This document shows positions 1-13,100 of a stretch of 64,000 nucleotides of DNA, one piece after another. The stretch spans positions 158,074,099-158,138,098 of the forward strand of contig NC_135502.1 in the NCBI RefSeq assembly GCF_052857255.1, in the 5' to 3' direction. The position numbers and the translations under genes are program-made. Below the pieces are notes generated by a model. That model was not told the DNA's origin. It made no database searches and saw nothing but the letters and a program-made list of their open reading frames with translations. This DNA comes from Amblyomma americanum. Taxonomy: Eukaryota > Arthropoda > Arachnida > Ixodida > Ixodidae. The first letter of the stretch is position 1. Every line of letters starts with the position of its first letter.

Positions 1-2599
1 TAAAAAAAATTCTTGTTGGATGAACTTCACGTTGGAGAAAATCCCTGGTGCTAAACTCCCTGTTGGAGGAACTCCATGTTGAAGACACTCACTGTTGCAG
101 AAATTTCATGTTGCAGAAACTCAGTGTTCGAGAAACTCCATGTTTGGAGAAACGCTGTTTGCGAAACTACGTTGCAAAAACTCCATGATGAAGAAACTGC
201 CTGTTGGAGATTTTTTATGTTAGAGTAGCTCCCTCTTGAAGAAAATTCATGTTGGAGCAAATCCTTGTTGAAGAAACTCATGTTGGAGAAATTCCCTGTT
301 AGGGAAATTTTTTGTTTGAGAAACTCTCTGAAGTAACTAAGTTTATAAACTCCATGCCGAACAATATTCATGCTGGAGAAACTGCATATTGGACAATCTC
401 TCTTTTGGAGAAACTCCCTGCAGGAGAAACTCCTTGTCAATAAAACTCAATTGTGGAGAAATTCCCCGTTAGAGGAACTCCCTGTTACATAACTTCTGTG
501 TTCGAAAAACCCCTTTTGGAGCAAATCCTCTATATTAGAGAAAATCTCTGTTAGGGACAGTCAATGTCGAAGAAACTTGCTGTTGAGAAACTCTATTTTG
601 GAGAAACTCCATGTTGGATAACCTAAAAGTTGGAGAAACTTCATGTTGGAGAAATCAATGTTGGATAAATTATGTTGGAGAAACTCCCTATTTAGAAACG
701 CAAAGCTTGAGAAAATCATTGCAAAAACAGTTCGAAAAACTCCATGTTAGAGAAACTCTCCGTTGAGAAACTCTATGTTGGAGAACTGGAGATTGGCGAA
801 ACCTTCTGTTGGAGAATCTCTTTGTTGGAGAAACTCCCTGTTAGAGCATCTCGCTGTTTGATAAACATATGTTGAATAAAATCCCTGTTGGATAAAATTA
901 ATGTTGGAGAAAAACCCTGTTGGAGAAACTGAGTGTTGGACATACTCCCTGTTGGAGGTACTACATGTTGAAGAATCTCACTGTAGGATAAATTTCATGT
1001 TGGAGAAACTTCCTGTTGGAGAAACTACATGTTTAGAGACCGTCCATCTTGAAGAAGCTCCTTGTTGGAGAAACTGTATTTTGGAGAAACTCCCTGTTGG
1101 AGAAACTCCCTGTTGGATGAATTTCAAGTTTGAGAAACTCACTGTTGAAGAAATCTGTTGAAAAACTCCACACAGGATAAACTCTATGCTGGTGAAACTC
1201 CATTGCTGGAGAAACTCTATGTTGGAGAGTCTCCCTGTTTTAGAAATTTCCTGTTAGAGATTCTCCTTATTGAAGAAACACCCTGTTGGACAAACTTCAT
1301 GTTGGATAATTTCTACATTGGAGAAACTCTCTGTTGGAGATGGTCCTTATTGAAGAAACTCCCTGTTGAACAATGTTCCTGTTGGAGAATATCCTGGTTG
1401 GAGAAACTCTATTAAGAAGAAACTATATTTTGGAGAATCTCTCTGTTGGAAAACTTCATTTTGGAGAAACTCTGTTGGAGATACTCCATGTTAGAGAAAC
1501 TCCCTGTTGGAGAAACTCCATGCTGGATAAACTACACGTTGGAGAATCTCTGTTTGTGAGGCTCCATGTTGGAGACACTTCATGCTGGAGAGAACCTGTA
1601 TTGCACAACCCCTCTGTTGGAGAAACTCCCTTTCGGAGAAACTTTCTGTTGAGAAACTATTTGTTGGATAAACTCCCCGTTGAAGCTCCCTGTCCGAGAA
1701 ACTTCATTGAGAAACTTCCTGTTGGAGAATCTTTCTCTTAGAGGAACTCCGCTTTGGTAAAAGTCCCTGTTGGAGAAACTCTATGTTGCAGAAACTCCCT
1801 GCTGAAGAAAATTCCTGTTGGAGAAACACCCTCTCGGTGCAAAATTATGCTGGAGAAACTCTATGTTGCAGAAGCTCCCTGTTGGAGAATCTCCCTGTTG
1901 GAGAAATACCCTGTTGAAGGTCCCTTTCGCCGAAACTTATTGGTGAAGAAACTGGTTTGGAGAAACTCTCTGTTGGAGAAACACCGTTTTGAAGAAAGTT
2001 CATGTTCCAGAAACTCTTCATTGGAGAAACCCTCTGTTGGAGAAACTCCAATTTGGAGAAAATTCGTGTTGGAGAAACTCCGTGTGGCAGAACCTCCAGG
2101 TTGGAGAAACTCTAAGGTGAAAAACACGGAGTAGGTGAAATTCTCGGTTGGAGACACACCCTCTTCGAGAAAATGTATGTTGGAGAAACTTCCTCTTGGA
2201 GAAATTTTATGTTGGAGAAACTCTTCATTGGAGAAACTTCGTTCAGTAGGAAGTCGATGTTTGAGATGCTCTCTGTTAGAGAAACTTCATGATGGAGAAC
2301 CTCTATATTGCAGAAACTTCCTATTAGAGAAACTTCCTGTTGGTGAAAAGCCTTGGAGAAACTCCTGTTCTAGAAACTCTATGTTGGAGAAACTCTAATA
2401 TGGAGAAACTCTCTGTTGGAAAAACTCCATTCTGGATAAACTCCATGCTAGTGAAATTGTATGTTAGAGAATCTTCCTGTTGGAGAAACACCCTGTTGGA
2501 CAAACTCCATATTGGAGAAACTCCCTGTTGGAGGAATTTTATATTTGAAAAACTCCATGTTGAATAAACTCCTTGTTGGATATACTCCCTTGATGGACA

Positions 2600-3350
2600 C
2601 TCCCTGTTGGAGAAACACCCTGTTAGAGAATCTTTCTATTGGAAAAACTCCATGTTGGAGATAATTCCCGTTGAGAAACTCCATGTTAGAAAAACTGCAT
2701 GTTGTAAAAATTCCTATGGTGTACAAGCTCCCTGTTGGAGAAACTCCGTGTTCTTTAACTTCCTGTTATAGAAACTGCTTAGAGAAACTCCACGTTGGAG
2801 AAACTCCCTTTTGAGAAAATCCATGCTTGAGAAGCTTCCTATTAGAGAAACTCCATGTTGCAGAAGCTCGCTGTTGGAGAAACTCCATGGTGGAGAAATT
2901 CCTGGTTGGATAAACTCCTTGTTGGTTAAACTCCAGTTGGAGAAACTCCCTGTTTGAGAAATTTTATCCTGTAAAATCTCCCTGTTGGAGAAACACCCTG
3001 TTAGAGAATCTTTCTATTGGAAAAACTCCATGTTGGAGATAATTCCCGTTGAGAAACTCCATGTTAGAAAAACTGCATGTAAAAATTCCTATGTTGTACA
3101 AGCTCCCTGTTGGAGAAACTCCCTGTTCTTTAACATCCTGTTATAGAAACTTCTTAGAGAAACTCCACGTTGGAGAAACTCCCTTTTGAGAAAATCCATG
3201 CTTGAGAAGCTTCCTATTAGAGAAACTCCATGTTGCAGAAGCTCGCTGTTGGAGAAACTCCATGGTGGAGAAAGTCCTGGTTGGATAAACTCCTTGTTGG
3301 TGAAACTCCAGTTGGAGAAACTCCCTGTTTGAGAAAATTTATCCTGTAGA
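2600..3350 (+). repeat. Tandem duplication, about 378 bp, within array 1
   Basis: The stretch beginning tccctgttggagaaacaccc at 2,601 recurs at 2,979, followed by the same order of variant monomers (agaatctttctattgg, ggagataattcccg, tgttctttaac). Copy 1 is about 2,600-2,977 and copy 2 about 2,978-3,350. The homologous places in the regular repeat (about 10,040-10,420 and 20,275-20,655) have a single copy, so the duplication is local. Copy 2 has lost 3-4 bp near 3,080 compared with copy 1. Confidence 0.85.
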
Positions 3351-4807
3351 AACTAACTCTTGGAGAAATTTCTTGTACGAGACACTTCATGTTTGAGAAA
3401 ATCCCTGTTGAAGAAACTCTCCATTGGAGAAACTCGTTGTTGGAGAGACTCCATGTTTGAGAAACTCTATGGTGGAGAAAGTCTATGTTGCAAAAACTCC
3501 CTGTTGAGAAACTCCCTCCTGGAGAAACTTCCAGTTGGAGAAACACCCTGTTGAAGCTCTTTGTCGGAGAAAATTTATGTTCGAGAAGCTCTCTTTTGGA
3601 GAAACTTGCTATTGAGAAACTCTCTTTAGACAAACGCCCTGTTTAAGAAGCTCTTGGTTGGAGAAGCCCCATTTTGGAGAAATTCTCTGTTGGAGAAACT
3701 TCATGTTGGAAAAACTCTATGTTGAAGAAACTTTAAGTCGGATAAACTTCATATTGGAGAAACTCCCTGTTAGGGACACCATGTTTCAGAACATCCATGT
3801 TTCAGAAGCTCCCTGCTGGAGAAAATTCCTTTTGGAGAAACTCTCAGTTAGACAACCTCCCTGTTGGGCAATCTCCTTTCTTTAGAAACTCTCCGTTGGA
3901 GAAACTCCATGTTAATGAATTTCTGTTGGAGAAACTCACTGTTAGAGAAACTCCCTGATGGAGAAAATCTCTGTTGCAGAAACATCATTTGGAGCAAATG
4001 CTTGAAGGAGAAACTCCATGTTGGAGAAACTCCCTGTTAGGGACACTGTATGTTTTAGAAACTGCCAGTCGAAGAAATTTCCTGTTGAGAAACTCCATGC
4101 TGGAAGAACTCCATGTTGGAGAAACTCCCTGTTAGGGACACAATGTTTTAGAAACTGCCAGTCGAATAAATTTTCTGTTGAGAAACTCCATGATGGAGGA
4201 ACTCCATGTTGGGGAAACTCTATGTTGCATAAAATCCACATTGACGGAACTCTCTGTTGGAGGAACTCTATTAGAGGAAGTCTCTGTTGCAGAAACTATG
4301 TTGGAGGAAATGTCTCTTGGAGAAACTCTGTTAAAGAAAATTCCTGTTGGATGAACTTCATGTTGGAGAAAATCCCTGGTGTTAAACTCCTTGTTGGAGG
4401 AACTCCATGTTGAAATCACTCACTGTTGCATAGATTTCATGTTGCAGAAACTCCATGTTCGAGAAACTCCATGTTCGGAGAAACGCTGTTTGCGAAACTA
4501 CGTTGCTGAAACTCCATGATGAAGAAACTGCCTGTTAGAGATTTTCCATGTTAGAGTAGCTCCTTAAAGAAAATTCATGTTGGAGCAAATCCTTGTTGGA
4601 GAAACTCCATGTTGGAGAAATTCCCTGTTAGGAAAATTTTTTGATTGAGAAACTCTCTGAAGTAACTAAGTTTATAAACTCCATGCCGAAAAATATCCAT
4701 GCTGGAGAAACTCCCTGATAGAGAAAATCCATTTTGAAGAAAGTCTCTGTTGGAGAAACTCCATGCTGGAGGAACTACATGTTGGAGAAACTCCCTGTTA
4801 GGGACAC

Positions 4808-4898
4808 AGTTGCAATGAAGTGAAGTAGCAGTCACTGACCATAGTCGAAAAAATAAGACGTTTCGAAACCCGTACGGGTTTCTTTTTCACAGTGAGCA
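4808..4898. mobile_element. 91-bp insertion with 6-bp target duplication and 18-bp palindrome
   Basis: The satellite reads gttagggacac up to 4,807 and resumes with tgtatgttttag at 4,905. Between them are 91 bp of unrelated sequence followed by a second ggacac. The hexamer ggacac at 4,802-4,807 and 4,899-4,904 is therefore a target-site duplication. The uninterrupted form, gggacac directly followed by tgtatg, is present at 4,041, 11,103 and 17,389. The insert contains a perfect 18-bp palindrome, gaaacccgtacgggtttc (4,865-4,882), and a short inverted pair tcactg/cagtga nearer its ends. It has no coding capacity. It could be a tiny MITE-like element or a fragment of a larger dispersed repeat. 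Confidence 0.75.
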
Positions 4899-7131
4899 GG
4901 ACACTGTATGTTTTAGAAACTGCCAGTCGAAGATATTTCCTGTTGAGAAACTCCATGCTGCAGGAAATCCATGTTGGAGAAACTCCCTGTTAGGGACACT
5001 ATGTTTTAGAAACTGCCAGTCGAATAAATTTTCTGTTGAGAAACTCCATGCTGGAGGAACTACATGTTGGATAAACTCTATGTTGCATAAAACCCATATT
5101 GACGGAACTCTCTGTTGGAGAAACTCTATTGGAGGAAGTGTCTGTTGCAGAAACTCTATGTTGGAGGAAATCTCTCTTGGAGATACTCTGTTAAAGAAAA
5201 TTCCTGTTGGATGAACTTGATGTTGGAGAAAATCCCTGGTGTTAAACACCTTGTTGGAGGAACTCCATGTTGAAGACACTCACTGTTGCATAAATTTTAT
5301 GTTGCAGAAACTCCATGTTCGGAGAAACGCTGTTTGCGAAACTACGTTGCAGAAACTCCATGATGAAGAAACTGCCTGTTAGAGATTTTCCATGTTAGAG
5401 TAGCTCCTTCTTAAAGAAAATTCATGTTGGAGCAAATCCTTGTTGGAGAAACTCCATGTTGGAGAAATTCCCTGTTAGGGAAATTTTTTGATTGAGAAAC
5501 TCTCTGAAGTAACTAAGTTTTTAAACTCCATGCCGAAAAATATCCATGCTGGAGAAACTCCCTGATAGAGAAAATCCATTTTGAAGAAAGTCTCTGTTGG
5601 AGAAACTTCATGCTGCAGAAATTCCCTGCTGGAGAAAACTCCTGTTGGAGAAACTCCCTGTTGAACAACCTCCCTGTCGGTGAAGGTCCTGGATGGAGAA
5701 ACTTCATTTTGGAGAAACTCTGTTGGAAAATCTGCATGTTAAAAAACTCTATGTTGGAAAACTGTGTTGGAGATACACCAAGTTAGAGAAATGCCCTGTT
5801 ACTCTCCGTTAGGGAAATTCCATGTTAGAGAAACTGCCTGTTGGAGAAACCGCTTGTTGTAGAAACTCCATTCTGGAGTTGGAGAAATTACATGTAGGAG
5901 AAACTCCATGTTAGGGACACTTCATGTTTGAGAAACTCCCTGTTTGAAGGAAACTGCCTGTTGAGAAACTTCATGCTTGAGAAACTAAATGTTACAGAAT
6001 CTCCGAGAAACTCTGTTGGATACACTCCACTATGGAGGAACTCTGTATTGGAGAAACTCCATGTTGGAGAAACTTCTGTTAGATCAACTTCATGTTGGAG
6101 AAACACCATGCTGGAGGAACTTCATGGTGCCGAAACCTCTTGTTGAAGAAACTCCCTGTCGGCGAAACTCCCTATCGGAGAAACTTCGTGTTGGAGAAAC
6201 TTCATTATGGAGAATCTTCCTTTCAGAGAAACTGCAAGCTTGATAGGCTTTCTGTTGGAGAAATATCGTGTTGGAGAAACTTCATGTTGACAAAGCTCTC
6301 CATTGGAGAAACTTTCTGTTAGAGACACTATTTTGGAGAAACTCCATGGTGGAGAAACTCCATGTTACAAAAACTCCCTGTTGAGAAACTCCCTATTGCA
6401 GATACTTCCTTTTGGAAAAACACGTTGTTGAAGCGCCCTGTCGGAGAAACTGCATGTTGGAGAAACTCCCTATTTTAGAAACTCTATTTGATAGAAGGTC
6501 CCTTTTGGAGAAACTTCATGTTTCAGAAACTTCCTGCTGTAGAAAATTCCTGTTGGAGAAACACCCTCTTGGTGCAAATTATGCTGGAGAAACTCTATGT
6601 TGCAGAAGCTCCCTGTTAGAGAATCTCCCTTCTGGAGAAACTTCCAGTTGGAGAAACACCCTGTTGAAGCTCTTTGTCGGAAAAAATTTATGTTCGAGAA
6701 GCTTCCTTTTGGAGAAACTTGCTTTTGGAGAAAATCTCCTTGGACAAACTGCGTGTATAAGAAGCTCTTGGTTGGAGAAGCCCCATTTTGGAGAAATTCT
6801 CTGTTGGAGAAACTTCATGTTGGAAAAACTCTATGTTGAAGAAACTTTAAGTCGGATAAACTTCATATTGGAGAATCTCCCTGTTAGGGACACCATGTTT
6901 CAGAAAGTCCATGTTTCAGAAGCTCCCTGCTGGAGAAATATCCTTTTGGAGAAACTCTCAGTTGGACGAACTCCCTGTTGGGCACTCTCCCTTCTTTAGA
7001 AACTCTGCGTTGGAGAAACTCCATGTTAATGAATTTCTGTTGGAGAAACTCACTGTTAGAGAAACTCCCTGATGGAGAACCTCTCTTTTGCAGAAACATC
7101 ATTTGGAGCAAATTCTTGAAGGAGAAACTTC

Positions 7132-10100
7132 ATGTTGGAGAAACTCCCTGTTAGGGACACTGTATGGTTTAGAAACTGCCAGTCGAAGAAATTTCCTGTT
7201 GAGAAACTCCATGCTGGAAGAACTCCATGTTGGAGAAACTCCCTGTTAGGGACACAATGTTTTAGAAACTGCCAGTCGAATAAATTTTCTGTTGAGAAAC
7301 TCCATGCTCGAGGAACTCCATGTTGGAGAAACAATATGTTCCATAAAATCTATATTGACGGACTTTCTGTTGGAGAAATTTTTTATTGGAGGAAGTGTCT
7401 GTTGCAGAAACTCTATGTTGGAGGAAATGTCTCTTGGAGATACTCTGTTAAAGAAAATTCCTGTTGGATGAACATCATGTTGGAGAAAATTCCTGTTGCG
7501 AAACTCTCTGTTGCGAAACTCCCTGTTGGAGGAACTCCATGTTGAAGACACTCACTGTTGCAGAAACTCCATGTTCGAGAAACTCCATGTTCAGAGAAAC
7601 GCTCTTTGCGAAACTACGTTGCAGAAACTCCATGATTAAGAAACTGCCTGTTAGAGATTTTTAATGTTAGTGTAGCTCCCTCTTGAAAAAAATTCATGAT
7701 GGAGCAAATCCTTGTTGGAGAAACTCCATGTTGCAGAAATTCCCTGTTAGGGAAATTTTTTGTTTGAGAAACTCCATGCCGAAAAATATCCATGCTGGAG
7801 AAACTGCCAGATGGAGAATCTCTCTTTTGGAGAATCTCCCTCCAGGAGAAACTCCTTGTCAATGAAACTCAATTGTGGAGAAATTCCCCGTTAGAAGAAC
7901 TACCTGTTACATAACTTCTGTGTTGGAAAAACTCCTTTTGAGCAAATCCTCTATATTAGAGAAAATCTCTGTTAGGGACAGTCAATGTCGAAGAAACTAG
8001 CTTTTGAGAAACTCCATTCTGGAGAAACTCCATGTTGGATAACCTAAAAGTTGGAGAAACTTCATGTTGGAGAACTCAATGTTGGATAAATTATGTTGGA
8101 GAAACTCTCTATTTAGAAACGCAAAGCTTGAGAAAATCATTGTTAGAGGAATAACCTGTTCGAGAAACTACATTGGAAAAACAGTTCGAAAATCTCCATG
8201 TTAGAGAAACTCTCTGTTGAGAAACTGTATGATGGAGAACTCGAGATTGGCGAAACTCTCTGTTGGAGAAAATCTTTGTTGGAGAAACTCCCTGTTAGAG
8301 CATCTCCCTGTTTGATAAACTTATGTTGAAGAAAATCCCTGTTGGATAAAATAATGTTGGAGAAAATCTCTGTTGGAGAAACTCAGTGTTGCACATACTC
8401 CCTGTTGGAGGTACTCCATGTTGAATATACTCACTGTTGGATAAATTTCGTGTTGCAGAAACTTCCTGTTGGAGAAACTCCATGTTTTGAGACAGTCCAT
8501 CTTGAAGAAGATCCTTGCTGGAGAAACTGTATTTTGGAGAAATTCCCTGTTGGAGAAACTTCCTGCTGGATGAATTTCAAGTTTGAGAAACTCACTTTTG
8601 AAGAAATTCTGTTGAAAAACTTCACACTGGATAAACACTATGCTGGCGAAACTCCATGCTGGAGAAGCGCTATGCTGGAGAATCTCCCTGTTTTAGAAAT
8701 TTCCTGTTAGAGAATCTCCTTATTGGAGAAACACCCTGTTGGACAAACTTCATGTTCAATAAATTCTACGTTGGGGAATCTCTCTGTTCGAGAAAGTCCT
8801 TATTGGAGAAACTCACTGTTGAACAACTTCCTGTTGGAGAATATCCTGGTTGGAGAAACTCTATTAAGAAACTATATTTTGGAGAATCTCTCTGTTGGAA
8901 AACCTCATGTTGGAGAAACCCTGTTGGAGATACTCCATGTTAGTTAGAGAAACTCCCTGTTGGAGAAACTCCATGCTGGATAAACTCCACGTTGGAGGAT
9001 CTCTGTTTGAGAGGCTCCATGTTGGAGACACTTCATGCTGGAGAGAATCTGTATTGCACAACCCCTGTTTTGGAGAAACTCCCTTTCGGAGAAACTTTCA
9101 GTTGAGAAACTCTTTGTTGGATAAGCTCCCTGTTGAAGCTCCCTATCGGAGAAACTTCATTGAGGAACTTCCTGTTGGAGAATCCTTCTATTTTAGAAAC
9201 TCCACTTTGGAAAAAGTCCCTGTTGGAGAAACTCTATGTTGCAGAAGCTCCCTGTTGGAGAATCTCCCTGTAGGAGAATTACCCTGTTGAAGGTCCCTTT
9301 CGCCGAAACTTATTGTTGAAGAAACTCTGGTTTGGAGAAACTCTCTGCTGGAGAAACACCATTTTGAAGAAAGTTCATGTTCCAGAAACTTTTCATTAGA
9401 GAAACCCTCTGTTGCAGAAACTCCCTGTTGGATAAAGTTCATGTTAGAGAAAATCCGGGTTAAAGAAACTCTCTGTTGGAAAAACTCTATTTCGGAGAAA
9501 ATTCGTGTTGGAAAACCTCCGTGAGCCAGAAACTCTCGGTTGGAGAAACTCTATGGTGAAAAACTCGGAGTAGGTGAAATTCTCTGTTGGAGACACACCC
9601 TCTTCGAGAATATGTATGTTGGAGAAACTTCCTCTTGGAGAAATTCTATGTTGGAGAAACTCTTCGTTGGAGAAACTTCGTTCAGTAGGAAGTCGATGTT
9701 TGAGATGCTCTCTGTTAGAGAAACTTCATGATGGAGAACCTCTATATTGCAGAAACTTCCTATTAGAGAAACTTCCTGTTGGTGAATAGCCTTGGAGAAA
9801 CTCCTGTTCCAGAAACTCTATGTTGGAGAAACTCCATTATGGAGAAACTCTCTGTTGGAAAAACTCCATTCTGGATAAACTCCATGCTAGTGAAATTGTA
9901 TGTTAGAGAATCTTCCTGTTGGAGAAACATCCTGTTGGACAAACTCCATATTGGAGAAACTCCCTGTTGGAGGAATTTTATATTTGATAAACTCCATGTT
10001 GAATAAACTCCTTGTTGGATATACTCCCTTGATGGACACTCCCAGTTGGAGAAACACCCTGTTAGAGAATCTTTCTATTGGAAAAACTCCATGTTGGAGA

Positions 10101-13100
10101 AAATTCCCGTTGAGAAACTCCATGTTAGAAAAACTGCATGTTGTAAAAATTCCTATGTTGTACAAGCTCCCTGTTGGAGAAACTCCCTGTTCTTTAACTT
10201 CCTGTTATAGAAACTTCTTAGAGAAACTCCACGTTGGAGAAACTCCCTTTTGAGAATATCCATGCTTGAGAAGCTTCCTATTAGAGAAACTCCATGTTGC
10301 AGAAGCTCGCTGTTGGAGAAACTCCATGGTGGAGAAAGTCCTGGTTGGATAAACTCCTTGTTGGTTAAACTCCAGTTGGAGAAACTGCCTGTTTGAGGAA
10401 ATTTATCCTGTAGAAACTCCCTCTTGGAGAAATTTCTTGTACGAGACACTTCATGTTTGAGAAAATCCCTGTTGAAGAAACTCTCCATTGGAGAAACTCG
10501 TTGTTGGAGAGACTCCATGTTTGAGAAACTCTATGGTGGAGAAAGTCTATGTTGCAAAAACTCCCTGTTGAGAAACTCCCTCCTGGAGAAACTTCCAGTT
10601 GGAGAAACACCCTGTTGAAGCTCTTTGTCGGAGAAAATTTATGTTCGAGAAGCTCTTTTGGAGAAACTTGCTATTGAGAAACTCTCTTTAGACAAACTCC
10701 CTGTTTAAGAAGCTCTTGGTTGGAGAAGCCCCATTTTGGAGAAATTCTCTGTTGGAGAAAGTTCAAGTTGGAAAAACTCTATGTTGAAGAAACTTTGTGT
10801 CGGATAAACTTCATATTGGAGAAACTCCCTGTTAGGGACACCATGTTTCAGAAAGTCCATGTTTCAGAAGCTCCCTGCTGGAGAAAATTTCTTTTGGAGA
10901 AACTCTCAGTAGGATAAACTCCCTGTTGGGCAATCTCCCTTCTTTAGAAACTATCCGTTGGAGAAACTCCATGTTAATGAATTTCTGTTGGAGAAACTCA
11001 CTGTTAGAAAAACTGCCTGATGGAGAACCTCTCTGTTGCAGAAACATCATTTGGAGCAAATGCTTGAAGGAGAAAGTCCATGTTGGAGAAACTCCCTGTT
11101 AGGGACACTGTATGTTTTAGAAACTGCCAGTCGAAGAAATTTCCTGTTGAGAAACTCCATGCTGCAGGAAATCCATGTTGGAGAAACTCCCTGTTAGGGA
11201 CACTATGTTTTAGAAACTGCCAGTCGAATAAATTTTCTGTTGAGAAACTCCATGATGGAGGAACTCCATGTTGGGGAAACTCTATGTTGCATAAAATCCA
11301 CATTGACGGAACTCTCTGTTGGAGAAACTCTATTAGAGGAAGTCTCTGTTGCAGAAACTCTATGTTGGAGGAAATGTCTCTTGGAGAAACTCTGTTAAAG
11401 AAAATTCCTGTTGGATGAACTTCATGTTGGAGAAAATCCCTGGTGTTAAACTCCTTGTTGGAGGAACTCCATGTTGAAAACACTCACTGTTGCATAAATT
11501 TCATGTTGCAGAAACTCCATGTTCGAGAAACTCCATGTTCAGAGAAACGCTGTTTGCGAAACTACGTTGCAGAAACTCCATGATGAAGAAACTGCCTGTT
11601 AGAGATTTTTCATGTTAGAGTAGCTCCTTCTTAAAGAAAATTCATGTTGGAGCAAATCCTTGTTGGAGAAACTCCATGTTGGAGAAATTTCCTGTTAGGA
11701 AAATTTTTTGATTGAGAAACTCTCTGAAGTAACTAAGTTTATAAACTCCATGCCGAAAAATATCCATGCTGGAGAAACTCCCTGATAGAGAAAATCCATT
11801 TTGAAGAAAGTCTCTGTTGGAGAAACTCCATGCTGCAGAAATTCCCTGCTGGAGAAAACTCCTGTTGGAGAAACTCCCCGTTGAATACCCTCCCTGTCGG
11901 TGAAGGTCCTGGATGGAGAAACTTCATTTTGGAGGAACTCTGTTGGAAAATCTGCATGTTAAAAAACTCTATCTTGGAAAACTGTGTTGGAGATACACCA
12001 AGTTAGAGAAATGCCCTGTTACTCTCCGTTAGGGAAATTCCATGTTATAGAAACTGCCTGTTGGAGAAACCGCTTGTTGTAGAAACTCCAATCTGGAGTT
12101 GTTGGAGAAATTACATGTAGGAGAAACTCCATGTTAGGGACACTTAATGTTTGAGAAACTCCCTGTTTGAAGGAAATTGCCTGTTGAGAAACTTCATGCT
12201 TGAGAAACTAAATGTTACAGAATCTCTGTTTGAGAAACTCTGTTGGATACACTCCACTATGGAGGAACTCTGAATTGGAGAAACTCCATGTTGGAGAAGC
12301 TTCCGGTTGGAGAAACTCCCTGTTAGAGAAACATCTGTTAGATCAACTTCATGTTGGAGAAACACCATGCTGGAGGAACTGCATGGTGCGGAAACCCCTT
12401 GTTGAAGAAACTCCCTGTCGGCGAAACTCCCTATCGGAGAAACTTTGTGTTGGAGAAACTTCATTATAAAGAATCTTCCTTTCAGAGAAACTGCAAGATT
12501 GATAGGCTTTCTGTTGGAGAAATATCATGTTGGAGAAACTTCATGTTGACAAAGCTCTCCATTGGAGAAACTTTCTGTTAGAGAGACTATTTTGGAGAAA
12601 CTCCATGGTGGAGAAACTCCATGTTACAAAAACTCCCTGTTGAGAAACTCCCTATTGCAGATACTTCCTTTTGGAAAAACACGTTGTTGAAGCTCCCTGT
12701 CGGAGAAACTTCATATTGGAGAAACTCCCTATTTTAGAAACTCTATTTGATAGAAGGTCCCTTTTGGAGAAACTTCATGTTTCAGAAACTTCCTGCTGTA
12801 GAAAATTCCTGTTGGAGAAACACCCTCTTGGTGCAAAATTATGCTGGAGAAACTCTATGTTGCAGAAGCTCCCTGTTAGCGAATCTCCCTCCTGGAGAAA
12901 CTTCCAGTTGGAGAAACACCCTGTTGAAGCTCTTTGTCGGAGAAAATTTATGTTCGAGAAGCTTCCTTTTGGAGAAACTTGCTTTTGGAGAAAATCTCCT
13001 TGGACAAACTCCCTGATTAAGAAGCTCTTGGTTGGAGAAGCCCCATTTTGGAGAAATTCTCTGTTGGAGAAACTTCATGTTAGAAAAACTCTATGGTGAA

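Larger units (their letters stand above)
1..7131 (+). repeat. Rearranged left part of array 1 (mosaic of HOR blocks)
   Basis: This segment is built from the same blocks as the regular higher-order repeat to its right, but not at the regular spacing. About 2.1-2.7 kb matches 9.57-10.17 kb at an offset of about 7,439. About 3.0-4.4 kb matches 10.4-11.5 kb at about 7,063. About 5.9-7.1 kb matches 12.1-13.4 kb at about 6,260. The changes of offset reflect local duplications, including one near 2.6 kb and one of about 850 bp between 4.0 and 5.6 kb (the anchor tgtatgttttagaaactgcc is at 4,047 and again at 4,905). It may be the edge of a homogenised domain, where unequal exchange is less effective. 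Confidence 0.8.

Noticed and set aside
3770..4150. TTAGGG-type telomeric motif in gttagggacac monomers
   Set aside because: The hexamer occurs once per variant monomer and never in tandem. It results from two substitutions in the satellite.
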